A stretch of 64,000 nucleotides of DNA, from the NCBI RefSeq assembly GCF_034521915.1, contig NZ_JAXHLU010000019.1:1-64000 (forward strand), written 5' to 3'. Under the pieces are notes generated by a model. It saw only the letters and a program-made list of their open reading frames with translations, had not been told where the DNA came from and did not search any database. The position numbers and the translations under genes are program-made. This DNA is from Fodinibius sp034521915. GTDB taxonomy: Bacteria; Bacteroidota; Rhodothermia; Balneolales; Balneolaceae. Below are positions 1 to 8,152 of the stretch, piece after piece (within the stretch, counting starts at the first letter, position 1; every line of letters begins with the position of its first letter).

Positions 1-106
1 GAGGAGCAATCCAATCATTATCTTTTTTGAGTACTTTATAAACCCATTCATCCATATGAGTTGGGACCCACATGCTGGCAATTACATTGGTATCGACAAC
101 AATCAT
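1..106 (-). CDS. vapC: PIN-domain toxin VapC, 5' fragment cut by window edge
   Basis: Only about 35 N-terminal residues are inside the window. They begin MIVVDTNVIASMWVP, the standard first strand and first acidic residue (Asp5) of a PIN-domain RNase, followed by a helix and KKDNDWIAP as in VapC toxins. PIN toxins cleave tRNA or rRNA when freed from their antitoxin. The ATG overlaps the stop of the upstream antitoxin gene by four bases (ATGA), the usual coupling of vapBC operons. The rest lies beyond base 1, so intactness cannot be judged. Confidence 0.85.
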   Translation of the reverse strand, partial: MIVVDTNVIASMWVPTHMDEWVYKVLKKDNDWIAP

Positions 107-345
107 GGACGCCCCTGATCAATTGCTTGTTGAATTTCATCCATAGAAAGGCTGCCCTTCGCTTTCTGTTTTAGTTTTTTTGCACGAGTAATAACTTGAT
201 CAGGATCTCTACGATTACTTTGAACTAACTTCTTCAGATAGACAATGACTTCACTGTTAATACTTCGATGATGTAGATCAGCCTGTTCTTTAAGTTTAGC
301 ATAAACTTCGTCAGGAATATCCCGAATTGTAATATTTTTAGGCAT
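103..345 (-). CDS. vapB: FitA/VapB-like ribbon-helix-helix antitoxin
   Basis: 80 aa. The N-terminus (MPKNITIRDIPDEVYAKLKEQ) is an Arc/FitA-type ribbon-helix-helix: a strand that would enter the DNA major groove, then two helices with HHRSINSEVIVYL. The C-terminal half is charged and probably wraps the toxin. It is the antitoxin of the PIN toxin whose start codon overlaps its stop. RHH antitoxins normally repress their own operon, so autoregulation is likely, but I see no clear operator palindrome upstream. This is one of few intact genes among the wrecks of this block. Confidence 0.85.
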   Translation of the reverse strand: MPKNITIRDIPDEVYAKLKEQADLHHRSINSEVIVYLKKLVQSNRRDPDQVITRAKKLKQKAKGSLSMDEIQQAIDQGRP

Positions 346-613
346 AAAATTTGAATTTAATTTAGTTTCAGAATAAAACTACTTGAAAACGGTGACAACT
401 TCAATAAAACGATATGGCAGACTAGTAATTAACTCACTTTTTGCTGGCAAATATTTTAGTCCTAAATAAACAACTAACGAAAACTGACTTGAAAAATCAT
501 GATTGAGAAAATTGAGTAGTGTATCTCCTTTAATATCTCTTTTCGGTAACAATGAGCATAGCCAAGAGTAATTGTTTGAATGAATAACGCACGAACGCCT
601 TTTTACATAAAAT

Positions 614-2336
614 TCACACTTTCCATTTAGGAAAGGCTTTTTCAAACTCATCTTTTATGGCTGGACGGTTGTCATAATGACGCAGAAGTTTTTTGAAAAG
701 GTCAAACGCCCGCCCATCACCGCCACTTACTTTTTTCATCTTGCGGAGCCAGCTCGTCAACTCCCGGTAATTTTTCGTCCTGTTTGTTGAGCAAAATCCC
801 TGATACTCTCTTCATAAAGATCCAAGACTTCATCCGGGTACTCATTGCGCAGTGTCTTGGCATGCTGATCGATAAAAGAAATTTGCTTGGCATTGTTTTG
901 AAGTAGTTTCAATAACCGGTTAGCATAATTTTCTGCCTCAAAAATTTCCGCGAGAGTTTTTACCTTTCCGTAACCTCGGCGCTGATCGGGACTTTTAATG
1001 CAGTTAATCAACTATTCACATTTCTCAAACCACTCCTGTTCTGCATAAGTGGATTTAAGTGCACGGTACCATTTCATACCTCCACTGCTTTTGAAAAACA
1101 ATGTTTCTGACCACTTACGCATCTCCGGCACATCGTTTTCCATTTTGGCAATCTGAAACAGTTTTTCCCACCACCGGGTGAGAGCCCCGTGATGATTTTA
1201 TTTCTTGGCAATTTCAATCCCCTTATTACATAGTTCTTTTGCCAAGTCGCAATTATCATTCTCCAAAGCTCGATCTACCAGTTGTTCCCTGAAGTCGGGA
1301 AATCGGCTGTGAGTTTTCAAAAGCTTCAAAACTTTCTGATTCCGTGCCTGTGTCCGGAAATACGTTATTTTTGCTTTTATCAGTCGCATAATAGCGTAGT
1401 CGGACCATTGATTCTCTTTTTCCCGCTCTATTTGTCGATCCAGCAGAGCCAAAAAACGCTCTTCCTGTTCCGCTGAAGAAACCAGGAGGGGCAACAGATC
1501 AAGAAAATTGCGTTCAAAACCAAAATCGTGATATTTCTGAAGAGAAAACTCTTGCATGGACCACTCAAAGAGATCTTCTTTGATGGTTGCTGAAGCATTT
1601 TGGCTATGCTTTCAAGCGTATTAAACGCCTGCATGACCACTTGACCGGCCCCACCACCAGAATCGTCTATATTTTGGTACAAACCTACCATCTCTTCAAT
1701 CAGGATCTGGGAGAGTTCCATACTTTCTCTAACTTCACCGTTCTCCCGCAACGTATCAGCTTTTTTATTCAGCTCCCACAGGGGCCGTATCAGCGTACGT
1801 GCAGAGCTATAATCAATAAAACCGTACTGCCCTTCTGCCGCTTTTGCATAATTTCGTATTATCTGCCGATATTGTTGCATCGGATCTTCCTCCAACAGAC
1901 CGCAAAAGTGCCCCAGAAACCGATTTCTAAATCCGTCCATTGATTTAATACAAGATAGGATAAAATCCTGCAGATCTTCTTTCGTGGCACTTTCAAAAAT
2001 CTTCTGCAGGTCATTTTTGCCTGTTGAGATCTCTTTTGTAGAAGGAGAATCTGACTCAACACTCTCACGTTCGATCATTTCATACATGGCAGCTACTACA
2101 TGCTTACAGACTGGCCCGTAATCGTAGGGACAAGTACACTGCCAGTCAAGTATTGTTTGATTGTTTTGTGGGTCAGTTCGGAGCTCAACACTATAGAGTT
2201 GACTGCCATAGACTTTTGCAAGCCAGTATCATTTTTCTATGAGTTCTGGACCGTCAACCAGACCATCAAGAAAATAGCTGTATCCTCTGTCTACAATTTT
2301 CGAATCTATCTGCTCTTCAAAATTTTTGAGATTCAT
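614..2336 (-). pseudogene. SWIM zinc-finger protein, multiply broken
   Basis: Reads leftward from MNLKNFEEQIDSKIVDRGY, the usual start of SWIM zinc-finger proteins. The motif CTCPYDYGPVCKH (CxC...CxH, near 2100-2150) is the zinc-binding SWIM signature. A helical-repeat region follows, which is normal for these roughly 600-aa proteins. The frame is broken at least five times: a TGA in EK*YW near 2230, a frameshift near 1580 after MLQQPSK, a TAA near 1200 before NHHGALTRWWEK, a TAG near 1012 before LINCIKSPDQ, and a frameshift near 760. The original C-terminus AFPKWKV ends at the TGA at 614-616. Function in these families is unclear (DNA or protein binding). This copy cannot make the full protein. 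Confidence 0.8.
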
Positions 2337-2429
2337 ACATCCAGTTAATTTATATTTTTGAAGAAGTTTGTTTTAGCGCTAAAATAGCATTGCATCTCCA
2401 CCATGTAAAAAAGTCTTATTAATCCAAGG

Positions 2430-2759
2430 TTATATTACTGGCTTTTCCTCCAACCAGCTCTCCTTGTCAAAATATGCGGCCAACAGCTATTGTTTTTCAG
2501 TAAGGAGTAGATGCCGATCGTTTCCTTTCCCAACAGGTGCTTTCGGATAACCGCTGGAGTAAGCGGGGGCCGGTTTCTTGTGTTTTAAGTTTTGAAAGGT
2601 GCCTCCAAGCGCCTTGTGCTTATCGTATTTATCCCAGTCTACGTTATAAGCAGGCATGTAACCATCTCGATCCTCATTTTCCCAGCGGCGGGCGTAAATA
2701 TCTTCGCGTCCCTTAAAGAGAGATTGGAATAATTTAATATGTCGGTTGGATATCATCAT
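2430..2759 (-). pseudogene. Fragment of TOTE-type archaeo-eukaryotic primase
   Basis: The first ~60 residues (LFQSLFKGREDIYARRWEN, then DGYMPAYNVDWDKY and GGTFQNL) match the conserved start of the primase-polymerase domain of TOTE conflict systems, where it precedes a helicase and a nuclease. After LLLTEKQ a stop codon follows. Almost at once the same frame reads AAYFDKESWLEE, resembling the AADFD active-site strand of that primase, so an internal segment has been lost. Nothing of the helicase remains. It is a relic of a defence gene. The family call rests on remembered consensus and should be confirmed by a profile search. Confidence 0.55.
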
Positions 2760-2988
2760 GAGAAAAGATCAAAGATATCTTACGCTGTTTTATGGAAATA
2801 CCGCTGACATTAAGTTAGTACAAAGATAAAGCACATCTTTCAGGTAAGATATTAGGTTTTTTGAAATAAATTCTTTTGGCTTTTTACACAGATTTAATCT
2901 TGGCGAGCGATGAACGTAATATTAAAATAGCTGAAAAAAGTCTTGAGAAACTATGCAAATAATCTACACCATAAAATAAAGTTTTGAC

Positions 2989-3002
2989 GCGTAACGTTAC
3001 GC
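2989..3002. promoter_or_regulatory. Perfect 14-bp palindrome before the dead higBA
   Basis: GCGTAACGTTACGC is fully self-complementary and ends 13 bp before the ATG of the higB remnant. HigA-type antitoxins bind such palindromes over the promoter of their own operon, so this is probably the old autoregulatory operator. It has stayed perfect although both genes are broken. Confidence 0.5.
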
Positions 3003-3015
3003 ATTATATTATTGT

Positions 3016-3272
3016 ATGGTAAAGTTATTCAAGGACAAGGAAACTGAGAAGGTTTTTAATAGAAACTACTCTAAGAAGCTCCGGAAACCATTCAGCAGCA
3101 CGCCTTGCGAAAACTTCGAATGATTAATGCTGCTGCTGATATTAATAACCTTCGCGTACCGCCAGGAAATCGAGAAGGCCAACACAGCATACGAATCAAT
3201 AACCAATGGCGCATCTGTTTTTACTGGAGCCAGAGTGATGCGTATGATGTAGAGATTGTTGATTATCATTGA
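3016..3272 (+). pseudogene. higB: HigB/RelE-family toxin remnant
   Basis: The start MVKLFKDKETEKVFNRNYSKKL and the end INNQWRICFYWSQSDAYDVEIVDYH are those of HigB mRNA interferases (plasmid maintenance killer family). They lie in different frames: one base is missing near 3075, so translation from the ATG ends within about 36 codons. The usual LEALKGD-like segment between GNR and EGQHSIRI also appears to be deleted. It is followed by its antitoxin partner, also dead. No active toxin is expected. Confidence 0.8.
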
Positions 3273-3291
3273 CCAAACCCTATAAAAAGCC

Positions 3292-3581
3292 ATGACTGCA
3301 AAAAAATTGATCCTATACATCCCGGAGAAGTGCTTCGGGAAGAGTTTATAGAACCCATGGGCATAAGTCAACGTGAATTCGCTGGCAAAATCGAAGTAAC
3401 TCATACCCTGCTCAACCAGATTGTAAACGAAAAGCGAAGTATAACGGCTGACACCGCCCTGCGTCTGTCAAAAGCCTTGAGAACTACTGCCAAATTCTGA
3501 ATGAACTTACAAGCCCGGTATGATTTAGATCAAACCCGGACAGAGTTCAGTTTATACTACCCATCCTACCGCAACAAGTAA
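3292..3581 (+). pseudogene. higA: HigA-family antitoxin remnant
   Basis: From MTAKKL the frame shifts by one base in an A-run. The rest reads IHPGEVLREEFIEPMGISQ, the classic HigA start, with helix-turn-helix residues and KRSITADTALRLSKAL. A TGA replaces the conserved Trp in KF(W)MNLQARYDLD, after which the old C-terminus continues to a TAA. Both breaks fall in an otherwise well-preserved sequence, so decay is recent. It follows the higB relic by 20 bp, the normal toxin-first order of higBA. Confidence 0.82.
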
Positions 3582-3642
3582 TCGATTTTTATAAAACTAC
3601 CCCACATCTAATTGTTTTTTATAAAAAGTAATCAATTTTTAT
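3576..3642 (+). repeat. Pair of near-identical 17-bp AT-rich repeats before fic
   Basis: AAGTAATCGATTTTTAT (3576-3592) recurs as AAGTAATCAATTTTTAT (3626-3642), 16 of 17 bases equal and 50 bp apart. A related ATTGTTTTTTATAAAA lies between them. The pair sits 44-110 bp upstream of the Fic gene and may hold its promoter or a regulator site. This is inferred from position only. Confidence 0.35.
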
Positions 3643-3685
3643 GATATTAACACAAATATAATTGTTAATAGTATGCTTCTAAGCA

Positions 3686-5245
3686 ATGGCAGAAAGGAAT
3701 CGCTTTTCAGATAATGTAACAGTCTTTTGTAAATATACCCTTCCTGAGTCTGGAATGAAACTGGCAGGGTATAGCGCCTTAATTTACGGATATGACTTAA
3801 AAGTCCCTTTACCCGAACATATTTCTGCTATCAGTAGCAAACATAAAAGATATAATGAGGGGCCGTGGCAGATTTTTAGAAATATTCATACTCCGGACGA
3901 ATCCTTATTGGGCCATCTCACATTTGCTTTGCGATATGAAGGAATTGATCTCTTAGTACTCAAAAAATTATTCGAAATAATTGACGACGGTGAGATTGAA
4001 GCTATTGTCAAGAAGCAACCCACTGGTCAATACAGTAGAAGAATATGGTTTTTCTATGAATGGCTGACAGATCAAAAACTTAATATAGATGATGTAAAAA
4101 CCGGAAATTATGTAAATGCTCTTGATGCCGAATTACAATATCCAGGATCTAAAGAGAGGTCTAAACGCCATAGAGTTTGGAATAACTTGCCAGGTAATAA
4201 GGATTTCTGTCCTTTAGTACGCCGAACAGAAAAGCTCGAAAATTTCAGTGCTGAAGACTTAGAACAAAAAGTAAAAGACACAATAGGTAAGGTGCACCCC
4301 GATTTATTATCCCGAGCTGCAGCTTTTCTTCTGCTCAAAGACTCAAAAGCCTCCTATGCCATTGAGGGAGAAACGCCTCCGGAAAATCGTGCAGAACGTT
4401 GGGGGAAAGCAATTGGTCAGGCCGGCCAGAAAGATCTTACCAAGGATGAATTATTACGACTACAAGAGATTGTCATAAAAGATCGTCGATTTGTGGATAT
4501 GGGATGGCGCAAAGAAGGAGGATTTATAGGCGTCCATAACAGAGTGAATAGCAAGCCTGTCCCAGACCATATTTCGGCAAAGTGGCAAGATCTTCCACAA
4601 CTTATGGAAGGCTTACTAAGAACGAACCAATCACTAATTGATAGTGATTATGATCCAGTGTTAGCAGCAACCTTCATTGCCTTTGGCTTTGTATTTATTC
4701 ATCCTTTTGCAGATGGTAATGGACGTGTACACCGATATTTAATTCATCATGTATTAGCGAAAAAAGAATTCGCTCCTAAAGGACTTATCTTCCCTGTCTC
4801 AGCAGTGATCCTTGACCGAATAGATGAGTATAAAGAAGTATTAGAATCTTATTCCAAGCCACGCCTTGACTTCGTTATATGGGAGGCAACACCAGATGGC
4901 AATATAGAAATCTTAAACGATACTATTGATCTATACCGGTACTTTGATGCCACCAAACAGGCCGAATTTCTCTATGAGTGCGTAGAAAAAACGGTTACTG
5001 ATACGTTGCCGGAAGAAGTTCAATACCTGGAGCAACATGATAAGATGAGAACATTTATAGGTGAACATTTCGATATGCCGGATAAAGATATGGAAAACCT
5101 TATAGGCTTCTTACGTCAAAATCATGGACAATTATCCAAACGTGCTCGTACTAAAGAGTTTGAGGCTTTAACCAAGGATGAAGTGGATATGTTAGAGGAG
5201 AAATATCAAAAGATATTTAGTAAACAGCATCCTAAGTCTCCTTAA
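3686..5245 (+). CDS. Fic-domain protein (AMP transferase), class II-like
   Basis: 519 aa. The Fic core is HPFADGNGRVHR at about residues 338-349, which fits HxFx(D/E)GNGRxxR; the His is the catalytic base and the Asn/Arg hold the nucleotide phosphates. About 115 residues earlier, SYAIEG (about residue 222) matches the inhibitory (S/T)xxxE(G/N) helix of self-restrained Fic proteins. A long N-terminal region (1-200) and a helical C-terminus flank the core. Fic enzymes usually move AMP to a Tyr/Thr/Ser of a partner protein; the target here is unknown. It is intact although both neighbours are dead, which suggests it is still selected. No RBS stands out before the ATG. Confidence 0.85.
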   Translation: MAERNRFSDNVTVFCKYTLPESGMKLAGYSALIYGYDLKVPLPEHISAISSKHKRYNEGPWQIFRNIHTPDESLLGHLTFALRYEGIDLLVLKKLFEIIDDGEIEAIVKKQPTGQYSRRIWFFYEWLTDQKLNIDDVKTGNYVNALDAELQYPGSKERSKRHRVWNNLPGNKDFCPLVRRTEKLENFSAEDLEQKVKDTIGKVHPDLLSRAAAFLLLKDSKASYAIEGETPPENRAERWGKAIGQAGQKDLTKDELLRLQEIVIKDRRFVDMGWRKEGGFIGVHNRVNSKPVPDHISAKWQDLPQLMEGLLRTNQSLIDSDYDPVLAATFIAFGFVFIHPFADGNGRVHRYLIHHVLAKKEFAPKGLIFPVSAVILDRIDEYKEVLESYSKPRLDFVIWEATPDGNIEILNDTIDLYRYFDATKQAEFLYECVEKTVTDTLPEEVQYLEQHDKMRTFIGEHFDMPDKDMENLIGFLRQNHGQLSKRARTKEFEALTKDEVDMLEEKYQKIFSKQHPKSP

Positions 5246-5346
5246 GTATTAAGTTACCAAACTCAGACAGAGTTAGATTTACACTCTCACATTTTAAAAA
5301 AGGCCATTGGCATCTTCCCCGATACAAGTGAGTAATTTTCCAATTT

Positions 5347-5506
5347 ATGAATGATCATAAACAGCTATTCCCCATCCGAACGAGGTCACGGGTCTTTGGC
5401 GTGAGCCGAAGTGGATACTATCGTTAGTTAACCCGGCCGCCCAGCGAGCGCAGTCTGTTTAACAACAAATTGCGCAAGGCAATCCACTGGGTGTGGGAGT
5501 CCTCAA
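5347..5506 (+). pseudogene. IS3-family OrfB (transposase) N-terminal relic
   Basis: ATG at 5347 opens into QLFPIRTRSRVFGVSRSGYYR, the highly conserved start of IS3-type OrfB. A TAG then stands where Trp normally follows, and the frame goes on as LTRPPSERSLFNNKLRKAIHW. The rest of the transposase (DDE core) and OrfA are missing. The relic abuts the tail of a dead vapB on the opposite strand, so one probably disrupted the other. I see no terminal inverted repeats. Confidence 0.7.
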
Positions 5507-5682
5507 ATCTTCTAAATTGCCTTCTCAGTGCAATTTTCCCCGCAAGTTTTTGATATTTTCTTGCTTTTTTGCTGTACTAACAACTTCAATCCTTCTTCCA
5601 CCGCATCTTTTTTCGTTTTCAATCCACTCACCTTCAAGGCTTCATCCATCAAGTCGTCATCGATCACTACATTCTTTCACAT
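5500..5682 (-). pseudogene. vapB: VapB antitoxin relic (type II TA)
   Basis: Reads leftward as M*KNVVIDDDLMDEALKVSG then LKTKKDAVEEGLKLLVQ, a clear VapB of the VIDDDLMDEAL family. Codon 2 is TGA (probably once CGA). One A is missing from an A-run near 5550, after which the other frame gives KKQENIKNLRGKLH*EGNLEDLR with TGA for the usual Trp. The partner toxin vapC is absent; the IS3 relic begins where it should be. Three inactivating changes in about 60 codons show advanced decay. Confidence 0.75.
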
Positions 5683-5847
5683 AACTATATCGATTTAGTT
5701 AATGTGTATTATTTATCATAATTATACACATAATTTGTAAAATCCTAACTTATTGTATAAGAGTTTGGGCCTAAACTATTTTACCGATGTAACAGAAATA
5801 TTTATTCCTGATGAAGGATACTGCTCAAAAACTTCTAACACATTTTC

Positions 5848-7023
5848 TTAATCAATCCCTTTCACCGCATTTTTCAAGTCACTTTCATCCAAATGCTCAT
5901 AAATTTGGATCACATCAATAGACGAGTGTCCCATGATTTTTTGGACAATGTGAATGGGTACGCCCTTGCGAAGTAGATCCGTAGTACAAGAGTGGCGCAG
6001 CCCATGCAGGGTAATGGTATTGGGTACGTTCTCTGCCAGCCGGACAAATTTTTTAAAGGATCGAGAAAGCGATCCGGCCGTCATTCCATGAAATCTATTC
6101 AGTCCAGTAGAACTCGGAAACACATATCCATCCTTGGGCTCTCCCTGATCCTTGTGCCATTGTACAAGCCAAGGTTTCAGCGGCTCGCGAATGGGGATCA
6201 CGCGCTCCAGCGCAGATTTGGTCGTATTGGAATTGGTATTATAGATTCCAATGCGTCCGTGATCATCCGGATCCTCAGGATCACCTTCAAGATTAACGTG
6301 CCTCCATTTCAAATTAACTGCTTCACTGGCACGCATACCACAGTAATACATCATGTTGATCATGGGCTTAAACCACAGCCGCTTTTGATGGGGCTTGGTG
6401 ACATGCCCCTTCTCCTCCTGCTCTTTATAAAATTTGTCAAAGGCTTCAAAAACGCGGTTCAACTCTTCCCGTGAAATCATTTTCTGCGATATCTTCTGCG
6501 GAATTTTTGGGGGCTTAATATTCTTGGTCACATTTTCTTTTATAATATCCTTTTCTTCCATCCAGTTAAACAAGGCTTTTATATGCCTGAGATAGCTGGC
6601 CTGCGTAGCTTTCGCCAAGTCGGACCGGAAACAAAATTCACGAATATCTTTTTCCAGGATTTCCCTTACCGGCATAGTCGATCCCAGCTGATCCTCGAGC
6701 ATATCAAAGTGCCGGCGATAATTATTCTTGGTCTGCTCGTTCGCCTGACTGCGCTCATCCAAAAACTGTTGCCCGGCTTCAGCCAATGACATATGCCTGA
6801 CCCGCTTTTCCCAATTCCTTTTTCGCTTCTCTTGTTGAGGCGACCAACCATGAAAAGGATCAATCTCTCCCCGCTGAAATTTATCCTCATATTCATATTG
6901 GAGTTTTTTTGCCTCCCTTTCTTCGGTAACTTCAAGGCTAAATGCTTTTTGTCTTCGCTCCCCATCAATAGTCTCTGAAAATCGAATATAATAAGTGCCT
7001 TTTCGCTTTTTTAAACTTGCCAT
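5848..7023 (-). CDS. int: Tyrosine recombinase / site-specific integrase
   Basis: 391 aa, phage-type layout: an N-terminal arm-binding segment (KKRKGTYYIRFSE), a SAM-like core-binding domain near residues 80-165, and a catalytic domain with Arg in CGMRASEAVNL, HGLRHSCTTDLL near residue 340, and GHSSIDVIQIYEHL carrying the nucleophile Tyr. All key residues are present. It cuts and rejoins DNA at attachment sites to insert or excise an element. It lies about 350 bp from the 3' end of tRNA-Met, and repeated GTGGTACA-type boxes in between resemble arm sites. It may serve an island extending leftward through the graveyard or the provirus on the right; position relative to the tRNA favours the first, gene order favours the second. 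Confidence 0.9.
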   Translation of the reverse strand: MASLKKRKGTYYIRFSETIDGERRQKAFSLEVTEEREAKKLQYEYEDKFQRGEIDPFHGWSPQQEKRKRNWEKRVRHMSLAEAGQQFLDERSQANEQTKNNYRRHFDMLEDQLGSTMPVREILEKDIREFCFRSDLAKATQASYLRHIKALFNWMEEKDIIKENVTKNIKPPKIPQKISQKMISREELNRVFEAFDKFYKEQEEKGHVTKPHQKRLWFKPMINMMYYCGMRASEAVNLKWRHVNLEGDPEDPDDHGRIGIYNTNSNTTKSALERVIPIREPLKPWLVQWHKDQGEPKDGYVFPSSTGLNRFHGMTAGSLSRSFKKFVRLAENVPNTITLHGLRHSCTTDLLRKGVPIHIVQKIMGHSSIDVIQIYEHLDESDLKNAVKGID

Positions 7024-7050
7024 AATCGCCCTCTATTTAATTGTGGTTAA

Positions 7051-7238
7051 GTGATACAATGTGGTACATGGCTAATAATTAGCTGCATAAAAATGCTTTC
7101 GACGGTTATAGGCTCTAAAAGCATATCTTATCTACAACAATCAATTGACAAACCTTTTCGAGCATCTCAAAAAATTTTTGAAATAAACCTCATTAAAGGC
7201 CTAAAAAATCGCCAAAAATGTACCACTTTGTGTACCAC
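7051..7238. repeat. GTGGTACA-type boxes between integrase and tRNA
   Basis: GTGATACA (7051-7058) and GTGGTACA (7061-7068) are 10 bp apart next to the integrase start. The reverse form TGTACCAC occurs at 7219-7226 and 7231-7238, 12 bp apart. Two tandem pairs in opposite orientation around an integrase promoter resemble arm-type integrase or excisionase sites, which would place an attachment region here. They could also be operators. The rest of 7024-7318 has no gene. Confidence 0.4.
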
Positions 7239-7318
7239 ATTTTACAAAAATCGGGAGAAAAAGGGAAGGGTTTTAATTAGTGAACTTTTATGAAATGCAA
7301 GCAATTTTGGCCTAAAAA

Positions 7319-7343
7319 AGCCCTTTAAATGCTTTAAAGGGCT
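7319..7343. terminator. Bidirectional intrinsic terminator after tRNA-Met
   Basis: AGCCCTTTAAA and TTTAAAGGGCT form an 11-bp perfect stem with a 3-base loop. A-runs precede it and a T-run follows it, so it can stop transcription from either side. It lies 34 bp past the tRNA 3' end and separates the tRNA from the integrase region. Confidence 0.85.
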
Positions 7344-7376
7344 GTTTTTTGGGATAAAAAGGAGGGAAAATAAAAG

Positions 7377-7450
7377 TGGGCCCGGCAGGACTTGAACCTG
7401 CGACCAATCGATTATGAGTCGACTGCTCTAACCAACTGAGCTACTGGTCC
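7377..7450 (-). tRNA. tRNA-Met(CAT), acceptor stem mispaired
   Basis: Cloverleaf read on the minus strand: acceptor GGACCAG, D-arm GCTC/GAGC, anticodon arm GTCGA-CTCATAA-TCGAT with anticodon CAT, T-arm GCAGG-TTCAAGT-CCTGC, acceptor 3' side CGGGCCC, discriminator A. CCA is not encoded. CAT can mean elongator Met or, if the C is modified, Ile2; the body resembles elongator Met. Acceptor positions 3:70 (A-C) and 6:67 (A-G) do not pair, although every other stem is sound. A chimera made when an element recombined inside the gene would explain this. Confidence 0.85.
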
Positions 7451-7504
7451 AGTTACCATTTAAAGGCTGTTTTACCACCTCGAAAGCTAAAAATGAAATA
7501 AAAT

Positions 7505-7554
7505 TGTACATAGTAGTGTACATAGTTCCAATTCCAACACTAACTGTACATAGT
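7505..7554. repeat. Three copies of TGTACATAGT
   Basis: TGTACATAGT is found exactly at 7505-7514, 7517-7526 and 7545-7554, between the tRNA 5' end and the repressor block. The first two are 12 bp apart. TGTACA is itself palindromic. This looks like a protein-binding cluster (repressor, excisionase or integrase arm). No gene is present between 7451 and 7667. Confidence 0.4.
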
Positions 7555-7618
7555 ACTTTAGTGGCTAAAACTGGTTTTATGTAATTAACTAAATACAAAT
7601 TCACTTCCTTTGAGTTCG

Positions 7619-7633
7619 CTTACATTGTGTAAG
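7619..7633. promoter_or_regulatory. Operator palindrome, copy 1
   Basis: CTTACA-TTG-TGTAAG, a perfect 6-bp inverted repeat with a 3-bp centre. It lies beyond the 3' end of the repressor gene and before the tRNA/integrase side. A sister copy with the same arms sits in the repressor/Cro intergenic space, and the AT-rich left flanks (TAATTAACTAA) are alike too. It is probably bound by the CI-like repressor and could control leftward transcription. Confidence 0.55.
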
Positions 7634-7667
7634 TAAATATAGAAATAAAAAAGTACTTGGTTCAATA

Positions 7668-8078
7668 CTAATTTGGCTGTTTTTTCATCAGTGTCAGGAG
7701 TGCTTCAGCAACTTTGATCTCTAAGCTTCTGGCCTCATCATCTTTTAATTTAGATTTAGAGCCAAAATTTAAAATCATAGTTAATGCTTGATCAATTTTC
7801 TGAGATTCGGGTACGGACAAAAACGGAATACTCTCCCCACCGGTAAACATTTCCCCCTTACCTGTAAGTAGCCACGTTCCATTACAACCGGAACCAATTA
7901 CGATTTGAGCCAGAACATCCGATCCTGGTTTTTTTATTCTTCCATACTTCAAATCAGTAATTAACGAATAATTGTTAATTCCACATTCGGTTAAAAACTC
8001 TTTTGCAGAGCTATACCTATTGCTAAGAAAAATAATTCTTTCAGCAATGGAGTTTTTATGATTTATGCTTGACTTCAT
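7668..8078 (-). CDS. CI-like phage repressor (short form)
   Basis: 136 aa. Residues 10-65 form a helix-turn-helix (SSAKEFLTECGINNYSLITDLKYGR) followed by GTWLLTGKGEMF, a hallmark of CI-type repressors in Bacteroidota phages and elements. There is no S24 peptidase domain, so it is not cleaved in the LexA manner. A helical C-terminus probably dimerises. It is divergent from the Cro-like gene, with one operator in the 74-bp gap and a second past its own 3' end. Its expected role is to hold the provirus silent. Confidence 0.75.
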   Translation of the reverse strand: MKSSINHKNSIAERIIFLSNRYSSAKEFLTECGINNYSLITDLKYGRIKKPGSDVLAQIVIGSGCNGTWLLTGKGEMFTGGESIPFLSVPESQKIDQALTMILNFGSKSKLKDDEARSLEIKVAEALLTLMKKQPN

Positions 8079-8124
8079 TGAATTTCAAAGGTTACCTTAT
8101 CGTTAATTAACTAATATGAATCTA

Positions 8125-8139
8125 CTTACAATGTGTAAG
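8125..8139. promoter_or_regulatory. Operator palindrome, copy 2
   Basis: CTTACA-ATG-TGTAAG, the same perfect arms as the copy at 7619. It lies in the gap between the divergent repressor and Cro-like genes, 13 bp before the latter, where it can cover the rightward promoter. Its flank GTTAATTAACTAA repeats the flank of copy 1. Confidence 0.65.
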
Positions 8140-8152
8140 TAACGAATTTAAT

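Noticed and set aside
379..651. 90-codon minus-strand frame near the left end
   Set aside because: Overlaps the tail of the SWIM pseudogene in another frame and has no family pattern or ribosome site.
1..5700. Possible reassigned TGA/TAG (stop read as Trp) to explain in-frame stops
   Set aside because: Intact genes in the window use TGG for Trp and end normally in TGA, TAA and TAG; the remnants also carry frameshifts. Decay explains them better.
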